Source of the DNA: Hemileia vastatrix
Taxonomy: Eukaryota; Basidiomycota; Pucciniomycetes; Pucciniales; Zaghouaniaceae
DNA length: 64,000 nt
Direction of reading: 5' to 3'
NCBI GenBank assembly: GCA_030280995.1
Contig: JASXTE010000002.1
Coordinates: forward strand, 36,453,183-36,517,182
Positions 11,083-23,510 of this stretch are shown in pieces. The notes beneath the pieces were generated by a model. It did no database searches. It worked only from the letters and a program-made list of their open reading frames with translations, and was not told the DNA's origin. Position 1 is the stretch's first letter. Each line of letters begins with the position of its first letter. The translations under genes were made by a program, and so were the position numbers.

Positions 11083-13606
11083 CTCCTCATAGGATTATCG
11101 CCACACCGGGCCGTCTACTTCATCTAGCTGTCGAAATGAATCTTGATCTGAAATCAGTACAGTATATTGTTTTTGATGAAGCAGACCGGTTATTTGAGTT
11201 GGGGTTTGCAACACAACTTCATGAAATTCTCAATCGTTTGCCACCTAATCGACAGACTATTCTTTTCTCAGCAACTCTTCCTAAGAGTCTTGTGGAATTT
11301 GCTAAGGCCGGTCTTCAAAATCCAAAACTTGTTCGTTTGGATAGTGAAAGTAAAATTAGCTCAGATTTGCAAATGGCGTTTGTGAGCGTAAAACCAGCTG
11401 AAAAAGAAAGCGCTCTCATTATTTTATTGAACGATATTATTGGAGTACCTAAAGCAGATGGAACTACCCCACCTCTTGAGAATTACGATCACCTTCAACA
11501 TGAAGGCTTAAACTATAACTCTCAAAAGCAAAAGTCTCTTTCAAGTACCTCTAGTTCTAAGCCAGTCAATCGCGAACTTGCTTCACATCAGACCATCATC
11601 TTTGTAGCAACCAAGCATCACGTCGAATATATATCTGGTCTTTTGATTGCAGCAGGTTACTTGGTTTCTCACATATATGGCTCTCTCGATCAGGGAGCTC
11701 GTCAAAATCAGCTGAATGCATTTAGAGCTGGCCGAACCAATATTATGGTGGTTACTGATTTGGCAGCTAGAGGTATTGATATTCCGATTTTAGAAAATGT
11801 CATCAACTATGATTTCCCGAGCTCTTCCAGAGCATTTGTCCATCGGGTTGGTAGAACAGCTCGTGCTGGACGCAAAGGCTCAGCCTACTCACTTGTTACG
11901 CAAAAAGAGGTTGCCTATCTACTCGATCTTCATTTATTCCTCTCCAGGCCTATAGTCACTTGTCCTCTACCATCAAGCATATCCTCTCCTGATTATTCCA
12001 ACAATCTTATCATTGGGACTGTGCCCAGAGAAAGACTTGATGCTGAATCGGAATATGTCCGGGAATCTCTTATTCAGTCAAATTCAGCTTTGATTGCACT
12101 GAAAGAAGTCGTCAAACGTGCACACAAAATGTACGAGAAAAGTCAGAGTAAACCTAGTGCAGAAAGCATTCGCAGAGCAAAACACCTTCTGGAAAAAGGT
12201 GATGGAATGGCAGGTACTGCTAAAGAAGATGCTGCTACTCATTGCATTTTCAACAACCGTTCTAGTTCAGAAAAACAACTTGAAGAAAATAAAAAACAAG
12301 TTGACCAGAAGCTTGAGAGGGAAAAACTAATGGCTACTGTGAATAAGTATACCCCTGCCGAAACTGTTTTTGAAATTGGTTCTAGAAGCAAAAAATGTGC
12401 AGCTGCTCAATTAATGAGAGATCGTAGAAAAGCAATGGGGATTGTTAAAAAGAAGAAATTGAAAGCCGAGGGAAATGATTTGATTAAAGGTATTGATGTC
12501 AATCCGACAAAGTTGCAACAAGAAAATAGTGATCAACAGCCTGAAGAGCAGCTTGGCCCAGTTGTTTGTGTTGAAGCTAGTGAACAAGATTTAGAGGTGT
12601 GTAGATTTTCCCGCTGTAAGTAGCTAGAGAAAGTAGATTTGAATATTATTTTATCCTATTTACCGAATAGGATGTGTTTGAATTACCCCGTAAAAAACCA
12701 AAAACCCAATCAACATCTGCCCAAGTCATCAAACCTCAAGGATTTCGAGACTCACAATTCTACATTGACTATCAACAAGCCGATGCCGCAACAGAAAAAG
12801 GATATAAAATCAATGAAGGTACATCAACTTCATTTGCTTTACAAGCCCAAGCGGCAGCTTTTGATCTTGGTGTAGATGACCAAGCCAATTATTCAACCTC
12901 AACAACTCAAAAAGCATCTCAATTACGTTGGGATCGAAAAAATAAAAAATTTGTCCGTGCTAATCAAGTAGGAAAAGATAACATGAAAATGATTCGAACT
13001 GAAAATGGAACTAAATTACCGATTAGTTTTAAATCCGGATTATTTGAAACTTGGAAAAGTCGAGAAAAAGTTCAAGTTCCTAAAATTGGTGAAGAGGAAA
13101 ATAGGGATCGAACTGTACGTTTCCTTCATTCAAGTAGGGGTGGAAGATTTAGCGGACGATCAAAATTTAGGAACTCTAAAGTTACTAAAGAAGTTAATCA
13201 TCTTGACCAAAAAAATCGAACCCATCAATTTTCATCACCCGAAAAGAAAGACTTAAATTTATTCAAGCCGTCTGGAAATAAACCAACCTCTTTTCGGGAT
13301 AATAAATCTTCTAACCGTGTTCAGTTTCAAAACCATACCAATCAATCCAACGGTAACCGGAATGCCAAAGTTGAAAGTAAAGGTAAAGGTAAAGGTCGAA
13401 GTTTAGCTAACGGAAAAGGAAAAACAAAAGAAGCTTATGGTATTAAAAATGGCAGTAATGGGGGGATTACAAAAAGTATTGAACAGATTAGAAAACAGAG
13501 AGAAGTTATGGAACGGAAAAGGTTAAGATCAAATCCTCATCATAAAGAAAGAAGTCGAGTTCATTTTTCGGGTCATACTGCTGGTAAACGTGGTAGAGGA
13601 AAGTGA
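10289..13606 (+). CDS. DBP10: ATP-dependent DEAD-box RNA helicase, Dbp10 family (60S ribosome biogenesis)
   Basis: Three exons (10289-10974, 11093-12596, 12671-13606) join in frame to 1041 residues, close to the roughly 1000 of yeast Dbp10. Introns are 118 bp (GTATGT...TAG, holding a run of 39 T) and 74 bp (GTGTAG...TAG). All helicase motifs are present: Q motif GFTTPTPIQ (about 102-110), ARTGSGKT (129-136), PTRELA (164), TPGRL (after the first splice), DEAD (257-260), SAT (288), TDLAARGID, and HRVGRTARAG (about 479-488). The third exon carries the Dbp10 C-terminal signature (KGYKINEGTSTSFALQ...FDL) and ends in a Lys/Arg/Gly-rich tail suited to rRNA binding. Dbp10 is a nucleolar factor needed for 27S pre-rRNA processing and the large subunit. 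The frame is intact, so the gene is likely functional. Confidence 0.93.
10975..11092 (+). other. Intron 1 of DBP10 with a 39-T tract
   Basis: Donor GTATGT and acceptor CTCATAG. Positions 11044-11082 are pure T directly upstream of the acceptor. Splicing restores NPDVIIATPGR, the expected helicase sequence. Confidence 0.85.
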
Positions 13607-13892
13607 TATGATCATGTTTATTTGAATAAAATTGTTGTTTTTAAAAAAAATAAAAAAAAAGTGAGAGAGTTAGAGAAAGGAAAAGAAAAGAAAAGAAAGG
13701 AAAAAAGAAAATGATTTAGCTTGATATTAATGAAAAATACACCTGATTGAAGAGTTTAAATCTTTTAATTTATTTCTGAATATATATATATATATATTAG
13801 TGATAAAAACTATTTTGAAGTCTAAGAGATGGAAATTGATATATGAATGGATGGATGGATTAAAGGATGTATAGTTAGCATGTAGATAATTA
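13607..13892 (+). other. 3' flank of DBP10
   Basis: A TTGAATAAAATTG motif at about 13622 is a plausible polyadenylation signal. Short A-rich, (GAAAA)n and (TA)n runs follow. No gene seen. Confidence 0.5.
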
Positions 13893-15220
13893 GGGGGTGT
13901 CAAACATTAGCATATACGCCATTCAAGCATGCCCCCCAAGAAAGGTACCAAGTAAGTCATTTTAATTCAAAGTACAGCTGTGAATAACAGGTATACTTCA
14001 ACAGCGTGTTTATCCCTTAACATGCCCATTTGTTGGGTACCATCCAAGCCTTTCAAGCACTTCATCCCTTCAATTTGATTAGTCAGCATGAAGTATACAC
14101 ACACATGCCCATACCCATATACCTTAATCTTTTTTTCTTCTTCTTCTTCTTCTTCTTCTTCTTCTTCTTCTTCTTCTTCTTCTTCTACTCAAATCTAAAA
14201 AAAATTAAAAATTAAAAAAAAATTAAAAAAATTAAAAAAAATTAAAAAGGTAAACAAGAATATGCAATGTTGTAGATGATGATGATTTGATTCACAATGT
14301 ATTTTTTCACCACATAAATGATGAAATGATTACTGTGTTACACACAGTCTGGAATGACATGCCAATGTCAATTTTCACTAATCTTTGCTTCTTCAATGCC
14401 TAAACAAATGGAGGTCTACTCCTTGATGATTGTTTTTATCATAGGGCTATAGTTTACTGGTAGCATTTGCTTGTGAAAAGTCTAGATTGGTCACTTCAAT
14501 AGGGGTATTTTTTCAAAAGTCTGAAATACAAACAACAAAATGAGATGATATGTTTACTTTATAAGATCTTTTAGAAATATGTGAGCTAGTAAGGAAAAAG
14601 TGAGTACAATAGTGAGGATGAGGTGGTGAGAAGTTGGGCCAGGTTGTGGCTGGCAGAAGAGAGCATATGCAAAATAATGGTCCATTCTCAACATTGCAAG
14701 TAGCATTCTGGTGCTTCTAAGTCTGTAGATACATTTATGAAGCCAGAAATCATATTACTCCAACATTTTCCTTTATATATATGAACAGGAGAATGTTATT
14801 CACTATACCAATCTTGATATTGATGACAAGTATCCTATCCACAGCCCTTTACATCTGTACAAAAAAAAGTGAATAAACAACTCACATTTTGTCAGTATCT
14901 AAATCAATAAAGCTTGAGAAAAATGAGAAAAGAACTGCATCATAAGATAAATATTGCAATCGAAAAAAAAGAAGAAAAAGGATGACATAGTGTTGGGAGG
15001 AAAAGGATCTGATGTGTAGTGGATTGGGGGGGGGGAGGAAGAGGAGGGAGGTGTGTATGGGTGGGCTGAATTGTGGTTGTGAAAATGGTGCAAGAATAGG
15101 ATGTATTTGACCTGATGTTTGACATGTCTAACTCCCAAGTCAGCCATTTAATGATGACATCTTGGAATAGTATTTTGAGACTGAAGTCTGCCAGGTATAG
15201 ATGGTAATGTTTGACAGCCC
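13893..15220. mobile_element. Non-autonomous PIF/Harbinger-like element, deletion derivative of the H2 family
   Basis: The left end is GGGGGTGTCAAACATTA and the right end is TAATGTTTGACAGCCC, an imperfect inverted repeat. It is flanked by TTA on both sides (13890-13892 and 15221-15223), the 3-bp TWA target typical of PIF/Harbinger. The right 150 bp (about 15060-15150) match the right end of the larger element H2 (29575-29665), and the left end matches H2 at 24991. No nuclease or Myb gene remains. It holds a (TTC)n tract at 14136-14187 and a G run at 15028. Confidence 0.75.
14136..14187. repeat. (TTC)n microsatellite
   Basis: Uninterrupted TTC units lying inside the deletion-derivative element. 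Confidence 0.95.
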
Positions 15221-15294
15221 TTAATGGATTTGACTTTATGCTTTTTTTTTAATCTTTATTTATTTATTTATTTTTGTTTTTTAATTATAACTCT

Positions 15295-15337
<43 letters not shown>

Positions 15338-15345
15338 TATTAGAA

Positions 15346-15382
<37 letters not shown>

Positions 15383-15505
15383 AACTAACTTAAATGAAAT
15401 GTTTTTATTTTATATTGATTATTATTATTATTTTTGTTTGCTTGCTTGTTTATCTCATCTTATTTTATCTTATCAGGGGTGAGAGACAATTGATGAACTA
15501 CAATA
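15221..15505. repeat. Compound microsatellite between two elements
   Basis: (TTA)n at 15296-15322, (TA)n to about 15341 and (GA)n to about 15382, followed by AT-rich spacer. No gene seen. Confidence 0.85.
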
Positions 15506-15875
15506 GGGGGTATCAATGTTCAGGGATCTGCAATCAGAGATCAGGAATTTTTTTTGCTGGGATCAAACATTATTAATTGTGGATAAGGATTGCACAATAA
15601 TGCATTATCCTACCTCTTATACCCAAATTTCTATTCCTAATTTCTGATCCCAAACTCATCCCATCCATGATTGATTTGTAAACAAGTCACATGAAATATA
15701 ATTGCAGATGCCATCCTTATGTGTCTCTTCACTCTATGATACTTAATTTTGGTGGAAAACACATAACATTTTTTCTATCTACACACCCCACCTGCTCATT
15801 TGGTGAAAAACTCCCACTTCCCACTTCCCACTCATCACCTAAACCTTCTACCAACAAACATTTCCACCAAAAATA

Positions 15876-16119
15876 ATGAAGGACCTCTCTACTAGGAAGA
15901 AACTTCACTCAGGTATGAATTCTATCACTTTAACTTTAGCTGCTGACTCTGATTCTAACTTGGGTTTGGAAGACACTTTAGCTTACATGTCTTTTCAATG
16001 ATCTTTATGAAGAAGAGGATCCCAGACCTGCACCAGCTCTTCCCTCCCTTGAATCACAAAACATTCTTTCCACCAGCATATGCTCTGTCATTATGCCAAC
16101 CACCCTCCAACATTTTTAA
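15876..16119 (+). pseudogene. PIF/Harbinger nuclease remnant of H1 (N- and C-termini only)
   Basis: Starts MKDLSTRKKLHS, matching the nuclease start in H5 and H6. Near 16000 it jumps directly to the C-terminal segment (DLYEEEDP...ICSVIMPTTLQHF). The whole catalytic middle (VDGT, SDSAY, IEN) is missing, so it cannot be active. Confidence 0.75.
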
Positions 16120-17349
16120 ACACAACCCTTTCAATTTTTATTTCATACTCTCCAAATGTTCAACTTCTGTTGTTTATTCACTTGGTTTGGTATTTTTGAT
16201 TTTTGGATATTCATTTTTATTTTGAATTTATGGTGAATGTCTCTTTTTTGGATGTCTCATTTGTTTTCATTCACCAGCTCAACATGAAATCACACATTTT
16301 CTGCAATTGCATAATTTTTCACTGTTTCTTTTTTTTCATTCATTCCTCATATCCTTTTCCTCCTCTCCTCCAACATCCCTCAAAAAAATGGCTTTCATTT
16401 ATTTTCTCATCTCATCTCTCCAGGTAAGTCATTTTATCCAATTTTTTTTTTTTTTTTTTGAAATTTTGATTGCTAATTATAATTTTTTTTTTTCTGTTTT
16501 CTTTTTCTTTTTTGTATCTATCTTTTTTTTTGTAAGTGGTTATTTTTGATTTTTATGGTAAAATTAACCCTTTTTTTTTCTTTCCCTCTTTTCTTTCTTT
16601 TTTAGCTCCATCACCCTACTCTTCATCCCTCCTTGGCATGGTCATTATCCCCCCTTTCACCTATTTCACTTTTTTTTGGTTCCATGTCATTGAAACACAT
16701 AAATTTCACATTCTTTAAGCATTTTTCTTGCTTCATATTCAATTTCCCCATAACTCCAACATCAATCTTTCTCACTCTATTTTTCCTACTTTTCAACCAA
16801 GGTAAGTTTCATTTCCTTTTTTCATACCTATATGATATATTTTTCCTTCTATGAGAATTCCTACTTGAATCTATGTATGGCTCTTATCTGGATAACAGTG
16901 AACTTATTAAACTCCTTTTGTTCTCATCTCCATTACCACTTTTCAAGTTTATGTAAAATTTTTAAAATCAGACTTGGAATTAGGCTTAGATTTATCAGAA
17001 TCTAATATCCTTTTTACTGAATATTCTCCTGAAGGCTACCTTTCATTTCCCACAAATAGATTTGAATTTGGTTCAGTGGTTGCTGAGATATTAACTGTTA
17101 AATTAAGCCTTTTCTTCCCAATTTAAACTTTTTGATTTCATTTTTTTATGTAAAAAATTAGGGCTACATTTATTTAAATCATCTTTACTTTAAATTAAGA
17201 CTCTTAGAATGCCTATCTTTCATTTCCCATAAACGGATTTGAATTTGGTTCAGTTGTTCCTGAGATATTGACCTTTAAAGTTGAGCCTTTTTTCCAAATA
17301 TCACTTAATTTATTGTGTGTTTTTATGTTGCATAATCAGTGAATAAGGC
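16120..17349 (+). other. Conserved non-coding tail downstream of the H1 nuclease
   Basis: T/C-rich sequence that recurs after the nuclease in H3, H5, H6 and H7. It contains two exon-like blocks ending in strong donors (CTCTCCAG/GTAAGTCATT at about 16425 and ACCAAG/GTAAGTTTC at about 16800) and an intervening acceptor near 16603. At 17040 and 17218 there are two copies of a roughly 60-bp block. The small ORFs are T-rich and not conserved as proteins. It is probably a spliced 3' UTR plus subterminal repeats. Confidence 0.5.
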
Positions 17350-17379
17350 TTCTTAAACTCTTCTCTGATTATTATCTAT

Positions 17380-17941
17380 GATTCTGTCTCCCAAAGCTTA
17401 GGATCACTCAATTATTTCTTGGCCAATCACTTGAAAAAATTATATATTTGTGCATTTCAAACTAATCATAAACTGGCCAAGAAAGCTGGACTTCCCAATT
17501 AGAAAGATATGGAATGGGTTGAAGTCAGTAAGGATTATATCTTTTATTCTAATGTTATCATCAAGTATGGAAGATTTAATAGCCAGAGCCATGTTCACAA
17601 AACTAATTCTAATATGCTTAATTTTTGGATTTTCTGTTATATCAATCCTATTACTGAAAGAACCTGCTAAAATCAAAGGCCATGGACTATACCTTCCAGG
17701 TCAAAAATGTATCATGCACTTTGTTTTAGGAAATAGGATTATGGAAGCAATTTGGAGTTCTTTAAGAGATAATCATCAAACTACTAAGGTACCTCCTGAA
17801 TTGGAGTCTTGCAAAAAGTTTACTGATTTTGAACGTTCTTTTTAGTTCAATCAAAGTTTGATAAACCAGGTAAGTAAGGTAAAGGGTGAAGATTCAATGG
17901 CTACTAAAACATTGGGGAGGGGCTCTAAATATGGTAATTAA
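17380..17941 (+). pseudogene. Tet-like 2OG-Fe(II) dioxygenase, C-terminal part (H1 copy)
   Basis: Coding blocks are collinear with the copies in H5 and H7: NYFLANHLKKLY, then KDMEWVEVSKDYIF, SNVIIKYGRF, then after a frame change KIKGHGLYLPG, then RDNHQTTKVPPELESC, FERSF, FNQSL, and a C-terminal TKTLGRGSKYGN before the stop. In TET/JBP-type enzymes these regions carry the first Fe ligands (HxD), the distal His and the 2OG-binding Arg. Here the HxD position reads HVH, and stops interrupt the frame at three places. The N-terminal half is deleted. Family assignment is by motif pattern, not search. Confidence 0.65.
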
Positions 17942-18488
17942 AGGATTTTCAAATTTTTATTTCTTTCCTTAAATTTTTAATTCATCATTTATTAAAGATA
18001 ATCAATCAAATTAAGTATTGTACCATCTAGCCCTTGTGCTGTATAAAGGTATTTATTTAATTATATTCTAAGAATGAGTTCATTATACCATTCTTGACAT
18101 ATGTTTTATTTGAATTTTCTCATGAAATCATTTTCAGATAGTATTTGAGATTCCTTAACTTGATTGATTATCTTTTTTAATTGATTTATTTAATTATTTA
18201 TGAAATAAAATGAAAATTTGGTAATCCTTACCCCCTCCCAGAGGAAATTTCAGGGGGGGGGGTTAAGCCAAATTTTCAAATAATATGTATAAACTTTTTG
18301 ACTTGAAAAAATTTGGAATGAAATATGAACAAAAAAATAAAAAAAACTAGTCATAAAACATTTTTATTAAGCGGTCAATTTCCTCAACAGACTTATTAGC
18401 TTTAATGCATTCTATCAAGAAAACTTTCTAAAAAAAAATTTGAATGAAATATGTACAAAATAATAAAAACTAGTTATCAACATTTTCA

Positions 18489-18878
18489 TTAAGCATTCAA
18501 TTTCATACCAAAACCAGTGGAAGATGAAAGAGTCCTAGCCTTCTTGTACTTGGCTTGATAGTGCTTGAAGCATTCTGAAATATGTTTAGGCAAAAGGTCA
18601 ATCCTTCCCTTTGTCTTATTTTGTAATTCATTTTCCATTAGAAGATATCCATTGACTTTTAATGCAGGGGGCCATCCTACTTTAGTTGAATTCTCAGTAC
18701 CTTTACAAGAATCATAATTAGTTTTAATTTTCAGCCAGTTGATAAGTATGAGATGATCATCTTTTTTTAGCTGAACAGTCTTTGATTTCTCAGCTGAGCC
18801 AGGGAAAGAGGGAGTAATGGGATTTGGAGAACAAGTGGGGGAAGAATGCCTTTGAGAAGATCTATGACAACAAGGCAG
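18489..18878 (-). pseudogene. Myb/SANT-like transposon protein, truncated (H1 copy)
   Basis: Keeps the DNA-binding region found in H5 (KKDDHLILINWLK, TKVGWPPALKVNGYL, ISECFKHYQAKYKKA, SSSTGFG) without internal stops. The start ATG has become CTG (18878-18876) and the protein ends early after TGFGM. The acidic middle and most of the coiled coil are deleted. Scraps of the C-terminal end lie at 18300-18440, where a roughly 65-bp piece occurs twice. Confidence 0.65.
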
Positions 18879-19184
18879 GTTAAGATATTTGAAGATGAAA
18901 GGGAGAAGAAAAAAACAGATGAGATGGGGAGAGGTTCTGAATGGATAGAATGAATAGACAGGATGGGAATTCATAGAAAGTTAATGAGGCTGGCACATCC
19001 AGAAAGTTGTCCAAAATGTGGTTATATAAAATTGAGGATAAAAATGTCAGATAGAGGTGAACCTTGACACACAAAAGGTCTAATAACCCAATTATTAGCA
19101 AAAATAATTGTGGAAGATAATTGTGGTATAATGATTTTTATCCGCAATTAATTTAATTGTGGATCAGTCAACATTGATACCCCC

Positions 19185-20221
19185 TAATATATATATATAT
19201 ATAATGTGGCTCTTTATTTTATTTAACAATAAAATGGAATGTGGGTTTTTTTCTCATGATTTTGATAGTAATAGTAACTAATAAATTTAATAAAGTAAAA
19301 ATTAGAATAAAGATAATAAAATAAATCAAATTATCAGTCTAACCGAAGATAAGGAGTATCCATAATTAACCAGATTTGATTATTTAGTTAACAACCCTAA
19401 ATTTTATTCATTTAAATAAAAAATAAAATAAAATAAAAACAATTGATGACTATTTTTATTAAATTTATCATGTTAAATGTAGGAATTTTCTAAGCTAAAA
19501 CCTGAGTGATACAAAAGAGGTTACCATTCTGATTGAAAATAAGACCAAAAATAAGACTTCACATGATGATGATGATTAATTTATAGACTCAGTTTTATTA
19601 CTATCATCAATTTGATCTATTTCTTCTTTTCTTCTTTTCTTTCTTTTTTCTTTTTTTTCTTTTCTTTTATTTTATTCAAAATTTTAAAAGTTATTTTCTT
19701 TCTATATTCTATTTTATTCTATTTTTTTTTTTGACTGTTTGCTCCAGGTATGCCAATGTCTTCAAGTCAAAAATAGCTATCTCTCAACCAAAACAATGCT
19801 GCATCTTTTTTTTGGTTAGGTAGGCCAATGAAGGTAGCAAGCTCACTTTTATTGGGAAATTTACACGCCACTGTGTAAGGTGTTTTGATAAAAGTTCAAC
19901 TTGTGAGGCACAGTTAAACCTTTGAAACATATCAGATGCCTTAAAAAGACAAGCTCACACAATAAGGGGTCTATAATTTGTAAAATCTGAAAACAAATTA
20001 AATTCATTTATATAATCATAAATAAAATAGGAAACCCCTCCATTTTTGGCTCCAAAAAATAAGGATTATTAGGTATAAAATATATATATATATAAATGAA
20101 TGTTTATTAATTATGTTTTGGTTGAGAAAAAATAATAATGGCTGATTTTCAATGTATGAGACCCCCTTATGTTCAACAACTTGTCCAAATTCTAAAAATA
20201 AATAAATAAATAATAATAATA
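19185..20221. other. Intergenic repeat remnants, no gene seen
   Basis: (TA)n at 19187-19203, T/C-rich runs at 19620-19740, and AT-rich sequence of unknown origin. No ORF with recognisable content on either strand. Confidence 0.5.
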
Positions 20222-20579
20222 GGGGGTGTCAGTTCTGGAAAACCCACCATTAAATTAAGTATTTATTTCAAACCAAATCAGCACTTAAATTTTGCAAAAT
20301 AGTCACTTATTTCAAAAATGGGTATCATTTATGACCTCAAATAAGCACTTTTTTCCAATTTTGTTTTTCAAAATTATATGTTGGCCACATCATCCCTTCT
20401 TTACCCACCCTGTCCCTGTCACATGTGACATCCAGACCACCATCCCCTCAGCAATCCTTGGCACACACCCCTCACTGAGATTTGAAACATTTTATTGCAA
20501 CAATTAAACCAGGTATGTTTTTCCCATGTTTTTTTTATGGCTTAAAGCTTTTAATATCTTCTCTTGTAAAATTCCAATT

Positions 20580-21890
20580 TGATAATTCCTCCAAGAAAAT
20601 ACAACACTCAAAAGGCAACTCAAAAAATGCTTCATCACAAAGGTTTTCATGTAATGCAAGCCCCTCACCTGAGAAATCAAAGTCTGGATAGCTAAATAAG
20701 GAAGATTATCTCATCATCATTAAATTATTTTAAGTTAAATAAAATTATGATTCATTTTTTGGATGTTAGAAGTTTACCTGAATTGGATGTCCACCTTCAT
20801 GAAAGGTCAATGGCAAATGAAGTAAAAAGATAACAAAAGAGAGAATTGACATCAATCCTAGGAAAATGAAGGAGAGTTTAAAAAGTTATCAATCGAAATA
20901 TAAAAAGACTCATTTTTCTTACACTTTCACTGGCTTTGGTATTGATGATAATGATTTGTAGGATGTAATAAGTACTGTTTCCAAAAATCTCAATGTCATG
21001 CATCCTTTTTATGAGGATATGGATATTCTTTTTAGTTCCCAAGTTGAACTCAACCCTTGGTTTCTACACAATGCTACCAAGGATATACCCTCTTTTTCTC
21101 AACCATCTCATAATTCTCCCAAAACACCTGTACTTAGAGGGCATCATTCCCCTCCAGCTTCTAACCATGGCTCACCTGAAGATGATCCCAACTATCTAGC
21201 AGAACAATTATTTTGGAGCAGACCTGAGTCCTCAGAGCCCCAATTCTTTGATGTATGTTTAATTTTTATTTTTTCATAAATTCCTTTCCAAATTTCTCAT
21301 TCTTTCTTTTCTAGTCTCCTACTCAAAATCAAATTTCAAAAAATATTAAAAATTCTGGAAATGATAATCCTCCTTTATAAGCTGCTTTAAATGAACTTTC
21401 TGAACCCTCTAGCTCAAGCTCTAAACTAAAGTGTAAAACCTCAACTTCAATGAACTTGGACCATTTTTTAAAACATGGTAATACTTCAACCAGCTTTTTT
21501 TCCTCCCTTGATGATTATTTTGATAAAACAGATATAAGTAAGATTTGGTCATAACATATTTATTTATTTTTTCTATTCAATTTTCTCAGAAAAATCCTCT
21601 ATTTCTAAATTACCATTGACTTTGAGAAGATGAAGTTTGATCATATGCTAATGAAAGATCAATGTGCCTTAGATTTAGAGAAAAATTTTTTTTCTTCAAT
21701 CAAATTTTGAAAAGGCCAGATTTGATGCAGAGGATATGGAAAGAGTTTGTCTTTTCTCAGATAAAATAAAAGACTATGATTTTAAAAAAGAAATGGAAAG
21801 TCCTGATTTGGTAAAGCAAGTAGATTTTAAAAAAATGAATTTATTATGGAATTTTTAAAAAATGGCCAATCTTATGAGGACATATAAAAA
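20580..21890 (+). pseudogene. Myb/SANT-like plus C-terminal protein remnant (H3)
   Basis: Degraded copy of the Myb gene. SPEKSKSG, YLIIIKLF, GCPPS, YQSKYKKT and FTGFGIDD align with the H5 protein but stops interrupt. A second exon-like part (20998-21255) is open and acidic, ending before GTATGT; a third follows the TTTTCTAG at about 21314. The last block (about 21600-21890) matches the C-terminal end of the family (EFIMEFLKNGQSYEDI). Confidence 0.55.
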
Positions 21891-22596
21891 TTGCTTGACT
21901 TTTTTAATTGATTAATTGTTTTTTTTGGTTAATGATTGGGGAATTACTATAGTGGTTAATTTTAATCTTATAAAAAATAGTTATATCATAAGATTCTGAT
22001 AACACCATTTCTCCTTACTGGACACTAAAAAATTACACTTTTGGAATTTCAGATGGTAAAATAATACTGACACCTGTGCAAAAATCCCCATAACCAAAAT
22101 ACTTATATAACCTCACCACAAATTTGCATTTCTAAATAGAACTTGGTAAAAAAAATTCTATATCTTTTTTGAAAATTTGGCAATACATCCCCCAGCATTT
22201 TATTGAGTTAAGGTTTGAGTATCACCAAAAATTTTACAAGTCATCAATTTTGCATGTCAGATTTGAAAATACCACCCACTGAATTTTATTGAAGTATGGG
22301 GTGAAAGTAACCAAAATTTAATCTATTTACATAAATTAATAAATAAATAAATAAGATAAGTCAAATTGACTAGTTTTAAAGTAATGACAATTCCTCTTGC
22401 CAAAATGCAGATCAAGTATAGAAACTAAGTTTGGGGCTTTCCACAGGTATAGGCTAGAGGAGCCCCATGATACAATTTAATGTTGTCATGATTACTTTTT
22501 ATACAACACAAGGTCATTGACCCATTACTTTAGTTTAGTAAATTGAAATATCAGATTTATATATTATAAATGTATGAAAGAATAATAAATATATGA

Positions 22597-22745
22597 TTAC
22601 TATACAAATCCCCATACTTTTTGATCTAACTAAATTTTTATTAAATATATTACTTTACCTTATTTTTTTACCTTTTTGATTTTTTGGATTAACTTTTGAC
22701 TGATCAGATTAGAGAAGCCAAAATGAGTGACAGGTTAGACATATG
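22597..22745 (-). pseudogene. Tet-like dioxygenase C-terminal scrap (H3)
   Basis: On the minus strand THFGFSNLISQKLIQKIKK aligns with the C-terminal FQIN region of the H5 copy, and RSKKYG near the end matches the H5 terminus. Everything upstream is deleted. It shows that H3 once carried the third gene. Confidence 0.5.
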
Positions 22746-22904
22746 AAAATGGTAAGAAAAAGAAAAAAAAACACCATGATGAAAGGGAAGAATAATAATT
22801 AAAGTGAAAGGTAGTTGGAGGAATTTGGAAATTTAAATGCTTGATGCTAATGTTATGATATGCATTATAAAATAGATAAAATAAGAATTATGAAAATAAA
22901 GGCT

Positions 22905-23510
22905 TCCTTTTATGGTCAATATCTCAACAACCAATGAACCAATTTCAAATCTGTTTGTGGGAGATGAAAGATAGCCTTCAGGAAAATCTTAAGCTAAAAA
23001 GAAAAAATATTTGAAGAAATTTAATCATTATTCCAACTCTGATTTTCAAAATTGCACAAAAACCTGAAAAGTGATGATGAAAATGCCAACAAGAGGGAGA
23101 TAAAATCCTAGATAATCATCAGAAAAGAGTTTCAAAAAGACTTATTCTCTATTTATGCAATATAAAAAAAATAAATAAACAAAGTGAAATTTGAAAAAAA
23201 GGCTCAAAGTTAAAGTTCAATATCTTAACAACCATTGAACCAAATTCAAACCCATTTGTGGGAAATGAAAGATAGGCTTCACGAGAATTATCAGTTAAAA
23301 GGACAAAGTATTTGAATAAAACTAATCATAATTTGAAACATGAAATAAAAAAAGTCAAATTAGGAAAAAATGGCTCAACTTCAAAGGTCAATATCTCAGC
23401 AACCACTGAAACTAATTAGAATCTATTTGTAGGAAGTGAAAGATAGACTTCAGGTGAATCTTCATCTAAAAGGAAATTATATTTGAATAAAACTAACAAT
23501 AATTCCAACT
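22905..23510. repeat. Three copies of a ~60-bp block in the H3 tail
   Basis: A block containing TCAATATCT.A.CAACCA.TGAA and TTTGT.GGA..TGAAAGATA occurs at about 22916, 23218 and 23389. Two copies in reverse orientation lie in H1 (17040, 17218). These are non-coding subterminal repeats. Confidence 0.7.

Larger units (their letters stand above)
15506..19184. mobile_element. PIF/Harbinger-like element H1 (internally deleted, three-gene type)
   Basis: The left terminus is GGGGGTATCAATGTT (15506) and the right terminus is AACATTGATACCCCC (ends 19184), a perfect 15-bp inverted repeat. The gene order read left to right is nuclease remnant (plus), long non-coding tail, Tet-like dioxygenase remnant (plus), Myb/SANT gene remnant (minus). 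This is the same plan as H5 and H7 in opposite orientation. At 3.7 kb it is shorter than H5 without its insertion (about 6.5 kb), because most of the nuclease, the Tet N-terminus and the coiled-coil region are deleted. The target duplication is unclear (ATA left, TAA right). Confidence 0.75.

Noticed and set aside
16536..16854. Small ORFs sharing MSLKHIN..FFKHFSCF with H3
   Set aside because: The likeness reflects DNA conservation of the non-coding tail; starts and frames are not kept in H5 to H7.
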